A stretch of 64,000 nt of DNA from Bog-159 sp963756605 (GTDB lineage Bacteria; Acidobacteriota; Terriglobia; Bryobacterales; Bryobacteraceae), in contig CAVWOT010000008.1 in assembly GCA_963756605.1 (NCBI GenBank), positions 148,815-212,814 on the forward strand, read 5' to 3'. The position numbers and the translations under genes are program-made. Within the stretch, counting starts at the first letter, position 1. Each line of letters opens with the position of its first letter. Below, piece after piece: positions 56,580 through 64,000 of the stretch. The notes below the pieces were generated by a model, which saw nothing but the letters and a program-made list of their open reading frames with translations, searched no databases and had not been told where the DNA came from.

Positions 56580-56909
56580 AATGAATTCCTTTTTTGTTTT
56601 TGTCCGGGAGGGGACAGTTACTGTCCGGCCACCCCGGTATTTTTGCGGGAGTGTAAGTGCCCGCCGCTCGCTACGAAATCTTGGCCCTCGTGGTTGAATT
56701 CCTGCGCGCTGGCTCTTGAAATTTGAGGCTTGGCAGCAACCACAAGGTCAGATTAAAAGGAATGGCCGAGGAAACATATGCGTGAAGCTACGCGAATACC
56801 CGTGCGTCACTACGCGGATACCCGTGTGGTGCCACACGGTGCTAGGGAAGAGGGCGGGCTGGGAGCTGTGTGTGTGTGCTGCCGCAGGCAGGGTGCCTGC
56901 CCACAACCC
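56580..56909. other. Intergenic stretch with an inverted copy of the uvrA-linker repeat
   Basis: 330 bases between two minus-strand genes, without a recognisable gene. It holds the promoter region of the secreted protein and the repeat at 56884-56900. Confidence 0.45.
56884..56900 (-). repeat. Dispersed palindrome, same family as in uvrA
   Basis: GCAGGCA-GGG-TGCCTGC followed by CCAC, the reverse-orientation equivalent of 5632-5648. Lies between the stop of the LuxR regulator and the next gene. Confidence 0.65.
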
Positions 56910-57569
56910 CTACTGGAAGAGGGGCTTATTCTGCAGTGCGAAGCGGACCAGCGCGTTGGCGCCTTCGAGGCCCAGCTTGCGGCAGATGTTGGAGCGATGG
57001 TTTTCGACTGTGCGGTAACTGATGTTGAGGGCCGCCCCGATCTCCTTGCTCGATTTGCCGTCGCCGATTAGTTGCATGACATGGCGTTCGGTGGTCGTGA
57101 AGAGATTAGCGGAAACACCGGCTGAAGTCGCATCCGCGGCTCCGGGTTCCTGCATGAAGCGGGCGGTCATCGCGGAGCTGTAGTACGGCCCGCCCGCGGC
57201 GACGGTGCGTACCCCCACGGCGATTTCCTGCATAGCGCTGTCTTTGAGAATGTATCCCTTCGCTCCCAGGCGCATGGCGGCGCGAAAGAGATTCTCATCG
57301 GTATGCAAAGTGAGGAAAATAATTTTCGTGCCAGGTGCCAGTTTTACGGCCTCGCGCGCGACCGCGAACCCATCCATTTTCGGCATATCGATATCCAGCA
57401 CGGCGACGTGCGGAACAAGCTCGCGGATTAACTGCAGAGCGGTTTCCCCATCACCTGCTTCGGCTATCACTTTCAGGCCGGCGTCCTCTTCGATAGTCAT
57501 ACGCAGTCCCTTGCGGACCACCGGGTGATCGTCGGCGATCAGAATCCGAATTTCGTCAGGCACGGCCAT
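56910..57569 (-). CDS. LuxR/NarL-type response regulator
   Basis: 219 residues from ATG 57569, which overlaps the kinase gene by 14 bases; the open frame extends further upstream but the receiver begins here (EIRILIADDHPVVRKGL). Receiver: D13/D14, phospho-acceptor D59 (VAVLDIDMPKMDG), FLTLHTDE, KGYILKDS. C-terminal LuxR helix-turn-helix: TTTERHVMQLIGDGKSSKEIGAALNISYRTVENHRSNICRKLG, read in parts. It forms a two-component pair with the kinase. Likely targets include the secreted protein gene just downstream, but this is inference from position. Confidence 0.93.
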   Translation of the reverse strand: MAVPDEIRILIADDHPVVRKGLRMTIEEDAGLKVIAEAGDGETALQLIRELVPHVAVLDIDMPKMDGFAVAREAVKLAPGTKIIFLTLHTDENLFRAAMRLGAKGYILKDSAMQEIAVGVRTVAAGGPYYSSAMTARFMQEPGAADATSAGVSANLFTTTERHVMQLIGDGKSSKEIGAALNISYRTVENHRSNICRKLGLEGANALVRFALQNKPLFQ

Positions 57570-60543
57570 TGCCCTCCAGGTGAAATTCGATTCCCACCGC
57601 GGCGCCGCGGCCGGGCGCGGACCGTATGGTGAGCTCGCCTCCGAGCACGTGCGCACGCTCCGCCATACCGATCAACCCGAGGCCGCCGTGCCCTCCATCG
57701 GAACTGCCGTTGCCCGGTGTGAAGCCTCGCCCATCGTCACGGATGGTGAGCATTACGCGCGCCCCGCTGCGCTCGATGCGCACGTGTGCCTCCGTGGCTT
57801 GGGCGTGCTTCGCCATGTTATTAAGGCATTCCTGTACGATCCGGTAAAAGTTAATCCGCAGTTCCTCCGGAAACACATCGTCGATGTTATCGAGTTGTTG
57901 CGAAATCCGGATGCCAGAGGCCGTGGCAGCGGTCTTGAGCACTCCTTCAATAGCGGCGGTCAGGCCCAGCCGGTCCAGCAAAAACGGTCGCAAGTTGTAG
58001 GCGATCTCCCTGGTTTCATTGAGGGCCACCGACGCCTCAGATGAGATTTCTTCGATCTCGTTCAGCGCACCCCCCGCGATAGCCGCCTGGCCTTGTCTCC
58101 GCAGATAAAACAGTGCCAGATTTTTGACCACTACCAGACGTTGTCCCAGAGTGTCGTGCAACTCCACGGCGATGCGCTGGCGCTCGTTCTCCTGAGAAGC
58201 GATCAACTGGCGCGAAAATGCCTGCTGCGCGGCCTGCTCGCGTTCGAGCTGCGAAACACGGTAGCGCCAGGCGGCCCACACCAGCGCGGCGGCGCACAGA
58301 AACGCGAGCGTTTCAAACCACCAGGTGCGGTAATAGGGCGCCAGCACGGTCATTTCGAGGCTGCTTCCCTCGTTGTTCCAAGCGCCGTCGCTGTTGCGCG
58401 CAATCACGCGGAAGACGTAATCACCGGGCGGCACATGCGAATAGTAGGCCGCGCGCCGCGCGCCCGCATCCACCCAACCGGAATCCAGGGGTTCCAGCTT
58501 GTACTTGAAGCGGATCTGCTGGGAGTCAATGAAGCTCAAAGCCGTGTACTGAATTTCGAAGTTGGTCTTATCCGGCGCGATGCGCAACGAACCGGCGAGT
58601 GGCGTGGGCATGCGATCCAGCAGAAACGATTCGATCACCACGGGCGGTGGACGCCGATTGCTGGGAACGGCCTCCGGATCGATCACGGCTACGCCATCCT
58701 GCGTGGGGAACCACAGCTTGCCATCGCGCGCTTTCACCCCGGCCGGCGAAAAACCGCCATTGCATTCCACATTAAGCATGCCATCGCTGCGGCCGTAGGC
58801 CACGGACGTGATCCCGGTGTGCGCGCCGGCGGCGAATTCGTTCAGATCCCGCTTACTGACGCGGTAGACGCCGCGGTTCGAACTCATCCAGAAATTGCCG
58901 CGCGCATCTTCCAGAATCTGGAAAACGCCGTTGTTAAACAGCCCTTCGCTGGTGGTGTATCGGGTAAACTTGCCGTCCTGGAAGCGGCCCAGGCCGCCGT
59001 CGTACGTGCCGATCCAGATAATGCCGTCGCTGTCTCGGTACAGCGCGCGGACCATATCACTCGGCAGACCGTCGCGCTCCGTCCAGCGCTTGAATTGGCC
59101 CGCGCGCAGCCGCGTCAGCCCTCCGTAGCCTCCGATCCACAAATCGCCAGCGGAACCGTCCATGATCACGCGCACGTCTTCGCCGGCCAGCCCATCTTGG
59201 TCCGTGAGAAGTTTGGACACCCCATCCTTATACCGCACTAACCCGAACGAGGTCCCGAACCAGTAAGTACCTTCACCGTCCTGATGAATAGCTTGTATGA
59301 CGGCACGGTTTGGAATGGCGGGACCGTGCGGATCGAGGAAGCGCCCGTCCTGAAAGATGCGCAGTCCGCCGTGCGCCGCGACCCACAGCCGCCCTACCCG
59401 ATCTTCATACAGTGCAGTCACCAGGCGGGATGCCAGGCCATCCTTAATGGCATAGCTGGAGAATTTTCCATCCTGGAAGCGAGTTAGGCCGCCCGGCCAG
59501 GCGCCCATCCACAGCGCGCCCGCGCGATCCTGATAAACCGGATAGACGTCTCTATCGATCAGACCTTGCTCTTTCGAGTAGGCGGTAATCACCTGTCTGC
59601 GCACCTGATAGAGCCCCTGCCCGTCGGTTGCCAGCCAAAGATTTCCCTCTCCGTCCTCGCGCAGCGCGCTGAAGGGTATCTTCTGCGTATGCCCGGATTG
59701 CGAGCAATTCATGTTTCGGATGAGCCGCCTGCCGACACCCATGGTCCACGAATTGCCGCGGGCATCCAGGTAGGTAAGGGTCGCTTCCGGGGCCTGGCGT
59801 TGCACATTGCCATTGACAATTGTGGCATGCATTCCATCGGAAGTTTCCAGCCACATGACGCCATTCTGCGCGATAGCCACGCCCCAAATCGCACGGCCCG
59901 GCAGCCACGGCGGGAGCTGATAGGTGACAAAGCGTCCCTCCACAAAGCAGTGCAGCCGGGTATCGTCCGCGCCCCAGAAGCCCCCTCCTTCCCAGAGAAA
60001 AGTGTCAAAAGGGATCTTCAGATCTCGCGGTGTAACATCAACGAATCGCCCGGTGGCCGCTTGCCATTGGGCGATAGAATCATGGGACAACACCCATAAG
60101 TTACTGGACTTATCGCCCGTAATCGCGCGGACGAAGTTATGCGGCAATCCTTGCTTGGTTGAGTAAGTGATGAAGCGTCCGTGGTGGAAGCATGTCACGC
60201 CGCTGCCTTCGGTGCCCAGCCAAAGGTCGCCATCCCGGTCCTCAAAGAGCGAGGTAAACCTGGTAGAGTGAATGCCGGGCGAGTTGGTCTTATTGAAGAC
60301 CATGAAGCGCACGCCGTCGAAACGGGCCAGGCCGTCCAGAGTGGCCAGCCAAAGGTAGCCGTCCGGTGTTTGGCGGATATCGCGAATGATGTTTTGGGGC
60401 AGCCCGTTGTCCGCCGTCCACACTTCGAACTGATATTGGTCGCCGGCAAGAGCGGCGGAGCAGAAGATGGCCAGCCAACAGCATAGTTGTGATGCACGGC
60501 GGGTATTCGGCCATGGGAAATCCGGCGGGTTCCGGCACTGCAC
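57556..60543 (-). CDS. Two-component sensor histidine kinase with propeller sensor
   Basis: 995 residues, GTG start at 60543. A signal/anchor segment (SQLCCWLAIFCSAALA) is followed by two beta-propellers of Reg_prop repeats (LPQNIIRDIRQTPDGYLWLAT, FTSLFEDRDGDLWLGTEG, and so on) to about residue 650. A Y_Y_Y domain (FEIQYTALSFIDSQQIRFKYKL) comes next, and a membrane span (WWFETLAFLCAAALVWAAW). The cytoplasmic kinase has HisKA_3 with the phosphorylated His in RIAVELHDTLGQRLV and an HATPase domain (IRDDGRGF, GGLGLIGM). Such sensors often detect polysaccharide breakdown products. Coupled to the LuxR regulator downstream. Confidence 0.93.
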   Translation of the reverse strand: MQCRNPPDFPWPNTRRASQLCCWLAIFCSAALAGDQYQFEVWTADNGLPQNIIRDIRQTPDGYLWLATLDGLARFDGVRFMVFNKTNSPGIHSTRFTSLFEDRDGDLWLGTEGSGVTCFHHGRFITYSTKQGLPHNFVRAITGDKSSNLWVLSHDSIAQWQAATGRFVDVTPRDLKIPFDTFLWEGGGFWGADDTRLHCFVEGRFVTYQLPPWLPGRAIWGVAIAQNGVMWLETSDGMHATIVNGNVQRQAPEATLTYLDARGNSWTMGVGRRLIRNMNCSQSGHTQKIPFSALREDGEGNLWLATDGQGLYQVRRQVITAYSKEQGLIDRDVYPVYQDRAGALWMGAWPGGLTRFQDGKFSSYAIKDGLASRLVTALYEDRVGRLWVAAHGGLRIFQDGRFLDPHGPAIPNRAVIQAIHQDGEGTYWFGTSFGLVRYKDGVSKLLTDQDGLAGEDVRVIMDGSAGDLWIGGYGGLTRLRAGQFKRWTERDGLPSDMVRALYRDSDGIIWIGTYDGGLGRFQDGKFTRYTTSEGLFNNGVFQILEDARGNFWMSSNRGVYRVSKRDLNEFAAGAHTGITSVAYGRSDGMLNVECNGGFSPAGVKARDGKLWFPTQDGVAVIDPEAVPSNRRPPPVVIESFLLDRMPTPLAGSLRIAPDKTNFEIQYTALSFIDSQQIRFKYKLEPLDSGWVDAGARRAAYYSHVPPGDYVFRVIARNSDGAWNNEGSSLEMTVLAPYYRTWWFETLAFLCAAALVWAAWRYRVSQLEREQAAQQAFSRQLIASQENERQRIAVELHDTLGQRLVVVKNLALFYLRRQGQAAIAGGALNEIEEISSEASVALNETREIAYNLRPFLLDRLGLTAAIEGVLKTAATASGIRISQQLDNIDDVFPEELRINFYRIVQECLNNMAKHAQATEAHVRIERSGARVMLTIRDDGRGFTPGNGSSDGGHGGLGLIGMAERAHVLGGELTIRSAPGRGAAVGIEFHLEGNGRA

Positions 60544-60803
60544 GATTCAAGATAACACCGGCGACTTGGTTGCGGTGGGTGCGGGCGCGGCGGCAACGCT
60601 TCGTGGCAGGTTGGTCGGGCACCCGGAAGGTAACCCGCAATGGCATTCTGGGAAGTGGCGGGGCAGTTTGACGGATCACACCCGTTTCGCTGAAGCGCTC
60701 GTCCCAGTCCTAAAGCCAGACCGCCACTACCCGCCTGATATCTAGCGAGGTCTTCGACCTCAAACCGACGAGCCCACTGCTCGGCTTGCCATAAAATCCA
60801 AGA

Positions 60804-62399
60804 ATGGCGACTATTCCGGAACTCCTTGACGGGCACGTCACGTTGGAAGTGGAGTGCCTCGACCGTCTCTACCTTAACGGCTACATTGGCAGGCTGGCAA
60901 CGGGACCCCAGTTGTCGATGTTCATGCGGGAGCAGTTGGGGAAGCCGGTACCGTCCCCAGTGGTATTGGGACAGGTGTCGGAGAAATTCCGCCAGGCCGT
61001 CAAAGTGCTCGCGGAACGGGACGGAATACCGATTTACCAGTTCGACCATAAGGAACGGAAGGACGATATCGCCAATCAATTCCGCCAGCAAAGGCCAGTA
61101 CGGGATGGCATCGTATTCATCGGGGTAACCCAAGAGAAGGCCATAACGTTCAACGGAAAAAAGGTGAACGGCCAGTTCGAGTTCGAACGGGACAAGTCGG
61201 TCTACGTCAATCACTACTACTTCTACATCGATGATGCAGACTTCGGTCCGCTGTTCATCAAAATCTGTAGCTACGCCCCGTGGAGCATGAAACTGTGCCT
61301 GAATGGACACGAGTGGGCCAAGCGGCAACTGCAGAAAAAGAAGATCGCCTACGAGGCTTTGGATAACGGATTCCTGTCGTGTGCCGAGCCGGAGAAACTA
61401 CAGCAGATCTGCGACAGTTTGGGGCCGGAGCGCATTGATCGGGTGTTTCGGAAATGGCTGCAACGGATTCCACTGCCGCTGCGACCGCAGGACCGGGAGG
61501 CGGGCTACGACTGGACTTTGTCGATCTGGCAGATGGAGGTTAGTTTGACGCAGATCTTCGATCGTCCGCTGCGGGGCCGGGAGTTCTTCGAAGAGATCAT
61601 CCGCGACAATCTGGATCTGGGGCGGCCGGATCGTGTGCAGTTGATCTTTGGGCGGAGAGTGACCAAGAGAACGCCGGGGGAGTTTCGCACCCGCGTGATA
61701 CAAGACGGCGTGCACCCCAGTCTGCACATCGCATACAAGAACTTCGACCTAAAACAGTACTTCAAGGAAGGCCGCGGCTGCCGGACTGAGGGGACCTTCC
61801 GGGAGGCCGGCGACTTTGGGGCGAATAAGGGATTGAGCAATCTGCCGTACCTGCAAAAGATCGGCCGACAGATCAACCGGCGCTTACTGGAAGTCGAACG
61901 CGTCAGCCACAACAGTGGCCTGAGCGGCGACAGCATCCAAAGAGTGGTGCAACCTGCCGTCACAGAAGACGGCCAAAAGGCGCCCGGATTGAGGTTCGGC
62001 CAACCGCGAGTGATGGCGCTACTGCTGGCGCTCACCATGTTTCATCATCTCATCGACGGTTTTCGCAATCGCCATCTGCGGCAGCAGGTGGCGGATCTGT
62101 TGGGCGTGACGCTGGCCGAGTACACTCCGCACCAGATGACCTATGACTTGCGCCGGCTCCGGCTGAAGGGTCTGATCTACCGTCCACCCAAGACCAATCG
62201 CTATTTCGTTACTCCCTATGGTTGGAAGGTCGCTCGGTTGTTTTCGCGGCTGGAGGCCCGCGTGTTCCGGCCCGCCATGGCCATGTTCACCGCCAACGAT
62301 GCCGTTCTACCGTTCCCACTTCGGCAAGCCTTGGATCGCGTCGACACGCAACTTGACCTGCTAATTTACGACGCTTTTCCGCTGCCGAAAGCCAGCTGA
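60804..62399 (+). CDS. 531-residue protein of unrecognised function with a C-terminal winged helix
   Basis: ATG 60804; divergent from the sensor kinase. The protein is soluble, without signal or membrane segments. Notable blocks: DGHVTLEVECLDRLYLNGYI, YFYIDDADFGPLFIKICSYAP, NGHEWAKRQL, GRRVTKRTPGEFRTRVIQ, LHIAYKNFDLKQYFKEGRGC-RTEGTFREAGDFG, and LPYLQKIGRQINRRLLEVER. Residues about 415-470 look like a winged helix (RNRHLRQQVADLLG, QMTYDLRRLRLKGLIYRPPK, RYFVTPYGWKVA). I recall similar full-length proteins in many bacteria annotated only as hypothetical. The next element downstream is a group II intron piece. A DNA- or RNA-processing role is a guess. Confidence 0.85.
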   Translation: MATIPELLDGHVTLEVECLDRLYLNGYIGRLATGPQLSMFMREQLGKPVPSPVVLGQVSEKFRQAVKVLAERDGIPIYQFDHKERKDDIANQFRQQRPVRDGIVFIGVTQEKAITFNGKKVNGQFEFERDKSVYVNHYYFYIDDADFGPLFIKICSYAPWSMKLCLNGHEWAKRQLQKKKIAYEALDNGFLSCAEPEKLQQICDSLGPERIDRVFRKWLQRIPLPLRPQDREAGYDWTLSIWQMEVSLTQIFDRPLRGREFFEEIIRDNLDLGRPDRVQLIFGRRVTKRTPGEFRTRVIQDGVHPSLHIAYKNFDLKQYFKEGRGCRTEGTFREAGDFGANKGLSNLPYLQKIGRQINRRLLEVERVSHNSGLSGDSIQRVVQPAVTEDGQKAPGLRFGQPRVMALLLALTMFHHLIDGFRNRHLRQQVADLLGVTLAEYTPHQMTYDLRRLRLKGLIYRPPKTNRYFVTPYGWKVARLFSRLEARVFRPAMAMFTANDAVLPFPLRQALDRVDTQLDLLIYDAFPLPKAS

Positions 62400-62449
62400 A
62401 AACTTGACACTTTTAGATACAAGCCACTTACATTAGACGACTAGTGATG

Positions 62450-63560
62450 ATCGGCATAGGGGCGGCGGTCGCCCGCCAACCCCTGCCACACCACCGTGCG
62501 TACGGGTCCGTACACGGCGGTTCGAGTCGGTTACGCTAACATTCCTCGAATAATGAGGGAAGTCCAAGCGCTTTGAAGTACGCATTAGAAAGCCCCACAG
62601 AGAGAGCCTTCGCCTTCGCGAGATACCAGGGGCCGCGACCGCTGCCAGCGGTATTGCTCGCCAGCCGCTCTCGCACCCCTAGTTCCAACAGAGCCGCCCG
62701 ACGACGGCGCGGTGTTTTCCACTGCCGCCACATAGCTGCCCTGAGGCGCAACCGGACCCAGCGGGTCAAGCCGATCAGCACTGCAGGCGTTTCGCAGAAT
62801 CCGAAATAGCTGCGCCAGCCCCGCATATACGGGGCCAGTTCCTCCATCGTCGTCTCCATGCTGACGCCTTTGGCCCGTCGCGTGATCTCCCGGATTCGCC
62901 GCTTGAACCGATCCAAGGCCTTCGGCGCAATCACGCGCTTGACCTCCGGACCGGCCGTAAAGCTGAACCCGAGAAACTTCCGTTCCTGCGGTCGTGCCAC
63001 CGCACTCTTCGTCTCATTCACCTTGAGCTTGAGCTTTTGCGTGATGAATTGCGTAACGCTCTCCATCACCCGTTGCCCCGCCCGCTCGCTGCTGACGTAG
63101 ATATTACAGTCGTCCGCATATCGAACGAAACGATGGCCCCGGCGCTCCAACTCCCGGTCGAGTTCGTCGAGCACGAGGTTACTGAGCAGTGGTGAAAGTG
63201 GACCGCCTTGCGGAGTCCCTTCCACGCTTGGGCTGACCAACCCGTTCTCCATCACCCCGGCATTCAAGAATGCCCGGATGAGTTTCAGCAGCCGCTTGTC
63301 CTCGACCCGCTTGGCGATCTGACCCATCAGTTTGTGGTGATTGACCCGATCGAAGAATTTCTCTAAATCGAGATCAACACACCAGCCGTGGCCTTCGGCG
63401 ATATACTGCTGCGCCTGTGCCACCGCCTGATGAGCCGACCGTCCCGGCCGGAACCCATAGCTACGACCGGAAAACGTCCGGTCCCACCGCCGCTGCAGAA
63501 CCTGCATCACCGCCTGCTGGATGAATCGATCCAGCACCGTCGGGATGGTGGTTTCATAAT
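62450..63560 (-). mobile_element. 3' part of a group II intron, 5' truncated
   Basis: Contains most of a reverse-transcriptase/maturase gene and, after it, a domain V-like stem (arms around 62490-62520: CCGTGTACG / CGTACGCACGG) and a domain VI-like stem (GGCGGGCGACCGCC inside GGGG...CCCC), ending near TATGCCGAT at about 62450. The 5' RNA domains and the first third of the protein are missing. It begins right behind the recombinase gene. Confidence 0.7.
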
Positions 63561-63573
63561 GCACTTCCTCCAA
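62536..63573 (-). CDS. Group II intron reverse transcriptase/maturase, N-terminally truncated
   Basis: 345 open codons (possible TTG start 63573), against roughly 420-500 for complete intron proteins. Family similarity begins abruptly at IPTVLDRFIQQAVMQVLQ. Then come YGFRPGRSAHQAV, DLDLEKFFDRVNHHKLM, GTPQGGPLSPLLSNLVLDELD, the catalytic RYADDCNIYV, KFLGFSF, and the maturase (GIIM) domain with YMRGWRSYFGFCE and WRQWKTPRRRRAALLELG. The N-terminal RT0-RT1 part is gone, so activity is doubtful. The missing part would have lain where the recombinase gene now ends. Confidence 0.85.
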   Translation of the reverse strand: MEEVHYETTIPTVLDRFIQQAVMQVLQRRWDRTFSGRSYGFRPGRSAHQAVAQAQQYIAEGHGWCVDLDLEKFFDRVNHHKLMGQIAKRVEDKRLLKLIRAFLNAGVMENGLVSPSVEGTPQGGPLSPLLSNLVLDELDRELERRGHRFVRYADDCNIYVSSERAGQRVMESVTQFITQKLKLKVNETKSAVARPQERKFLGFSFTAGPEVKRVIAPKALDRFKRRIREITRRAKGVSMETTMEELAPYMRGWRSYFGFCETPAVLIGLTRWVRLRLRAAMWRQWKTPRRRRAALLELGVRERLASNTAGSGRGPWYLAKAKALSVGLSNAYFKALGLPSLFEEC

Positions 63574-63579
63574 TGACCT

Positions 63580-64000
63580 TCATGATACCGGCTGAATCCT
63601 TCGAGACCTGCGTACCCATTCTCGAAGCCTCTGTTCGTCTTGATCGCTGAGAGTGATCCAGTGCGGCATCCCGGGGTTAATGCGCCGCGACCGGATCACG
63701 CTGTGATCGATCCAATAATAAACGACCTGATCGCTCGTGCCAAACCGTTCGGCCACTTGTCGGACTGTCAGTTCCTCGGGTCTCTTGATTTCGGCAGGTG
63801 GAATGCGGTAGCGGCAACGGATCCACTGGACGATCTTCACTGTGTAGGGTAGCCCTTTCGCGCTGGCCTGTCCTTCCCGGTTGAGCTGATCGGTGATCTC
63901 ATCATCAGGTAAGTTGCAAGCCAGTTTTCGAATTCTATCGACCACTACGGAAGGGTAGCGCACGCGGTCTGCGATGTTGAGCGGGAGTTGCACAGAGATC
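63580..64000 (-). CDS. C-terminal part of a probable serine recombinase (runs off the window)
   Basis: About 138 residues, open to the window edge, so no start is assigned (a GTG at 63993 is internal). The content is VVVDRIRKLACNLPDDEITDQLNREG, GLPYTVKIVQWIRCRYRIPP, then a helix-turn-helix ELTVRQVAERFGTSDQVVYYWIDHSVI and MPHWITLSDQDEQRLREWVR. From memory this matches the extreme C-terminus of some recombinase-family (resolvase/invertase) proteins, in which a MerR-like module follows a recombinase_zn_beta_ribbon. The catalytic domain lies beyond the window. A standalone DNA-binding protein is the alternative. Confidence 0.5.
   Translation of the reverse strand, partial: ISVQLPLNIADRVRYPSVVVDRIRKLACNLPDDEITDQLNREGQASAKGLPYTVKIVQWIRCRYRIPPAEIKRPEELTVRQVAERFGTSDQVVYYWIDHSVIRSRRINPGMPHWITLSDQDEQRLREWVRRSRRIQPVS

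Noticed and set aside
60195..61328. 377-codon open frame on the minus strand
   Set aside because: Overlaps both the kinase start and the 531-residue gene in antisense; no start signal or domain.

Overview
High-GC bacterial DNA that most resembles a soil Acidobacteriota of the Solibacter/Bryobacter type. The pointers are a PadR regulator coupled to an acidobacterial-type duplicated FtsX/MacB permease, large secreted repeat proteins, a propeller-type sensor kinase, many signal-peptide hydrolases (S9, S41, M20, ThuA, DUF2961, serine beta-lactamase-like), and a remnant of a Gloeo/Verruco (GloVer) repeat protein. This placement is inferred from gene families; there is no rRNA or tRNA in the window.

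Layout. 0-3.5 kb: two decayed restriction genes, a nuclease-methyltransferase with two reading-frame lesions and the tail of a type III Res subunit. 3.5-9 kb: a small coiled-coil protein, uvrA, and a translationally coupled TPR/secreted-protein operon. 9-19.2 kb: a long minus-strand operon (hypothetical, class V aminotransferase, S9 peptidase, metallo-beta-lactamase fold protein, membrane protein, secreted glycosidase-like protein, GH2 pseudogene). The last gene is split by an ISAzo13-family element. 19.3-21.1 kb: an IS4-family element that also carries a KTSC-domain gene. 21.1-22.2 kb: divergent CheX and CheY-like genes. 22.2-30 kb: the 5' piece of a group II intron lying directly against a terminator, then a giant beta-strand-repeat protein gene with one frameshift. 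30-31.5 kb: gene remnants (GloVer repeat, NYN domain). 31.5-34.6 kb: PadR and permease.

34.7-42.5 kb: DUF2961/GH172-like protein, DUF6790 membrane protein, M20 homologue with altered metal ligands, ThuA-like protein, and a sugar isomerase-like gene with a coupled partner. 42.6-44.2 kb: IS3-family element with an apparent frameshift site. 44.5-48 kb: serine hydrolase and a broken S41 protease. 48.1-49.9 kb: LigD ligase and polymerase domains as two coupled genes. 50-52.8 kb: permease remnant, PanE-like reductase, receiver-only regulator. 52.9-60.5 kb: large secreted beta-helix/Ig-like protein, LuxR-type regulator and propeller sensor kinase, all on the minus strand. 60.8-64 kb: a 531-residue protein of unrecognised function, the 3' part of a group II intron with an N-truncated reverse transcriptase, and the C-terminal end of a probable serine recombinase.

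The window mixes ordinary chromosomal genes with heavy mobile-element traffic (three IS elements, two group II intron pieces, a recombinase end) and many broken genes. The best leads for new biology are the IS4 element with its coupled KTSC gene, the M20 homologue lacking canonical ligands, the 531-residue unknown protein, the group II intron piece at a terminator, and the 26-residue tandem repeat at the end of the giant secreted protein. I did not find a complete new defence or biosynthetic system.
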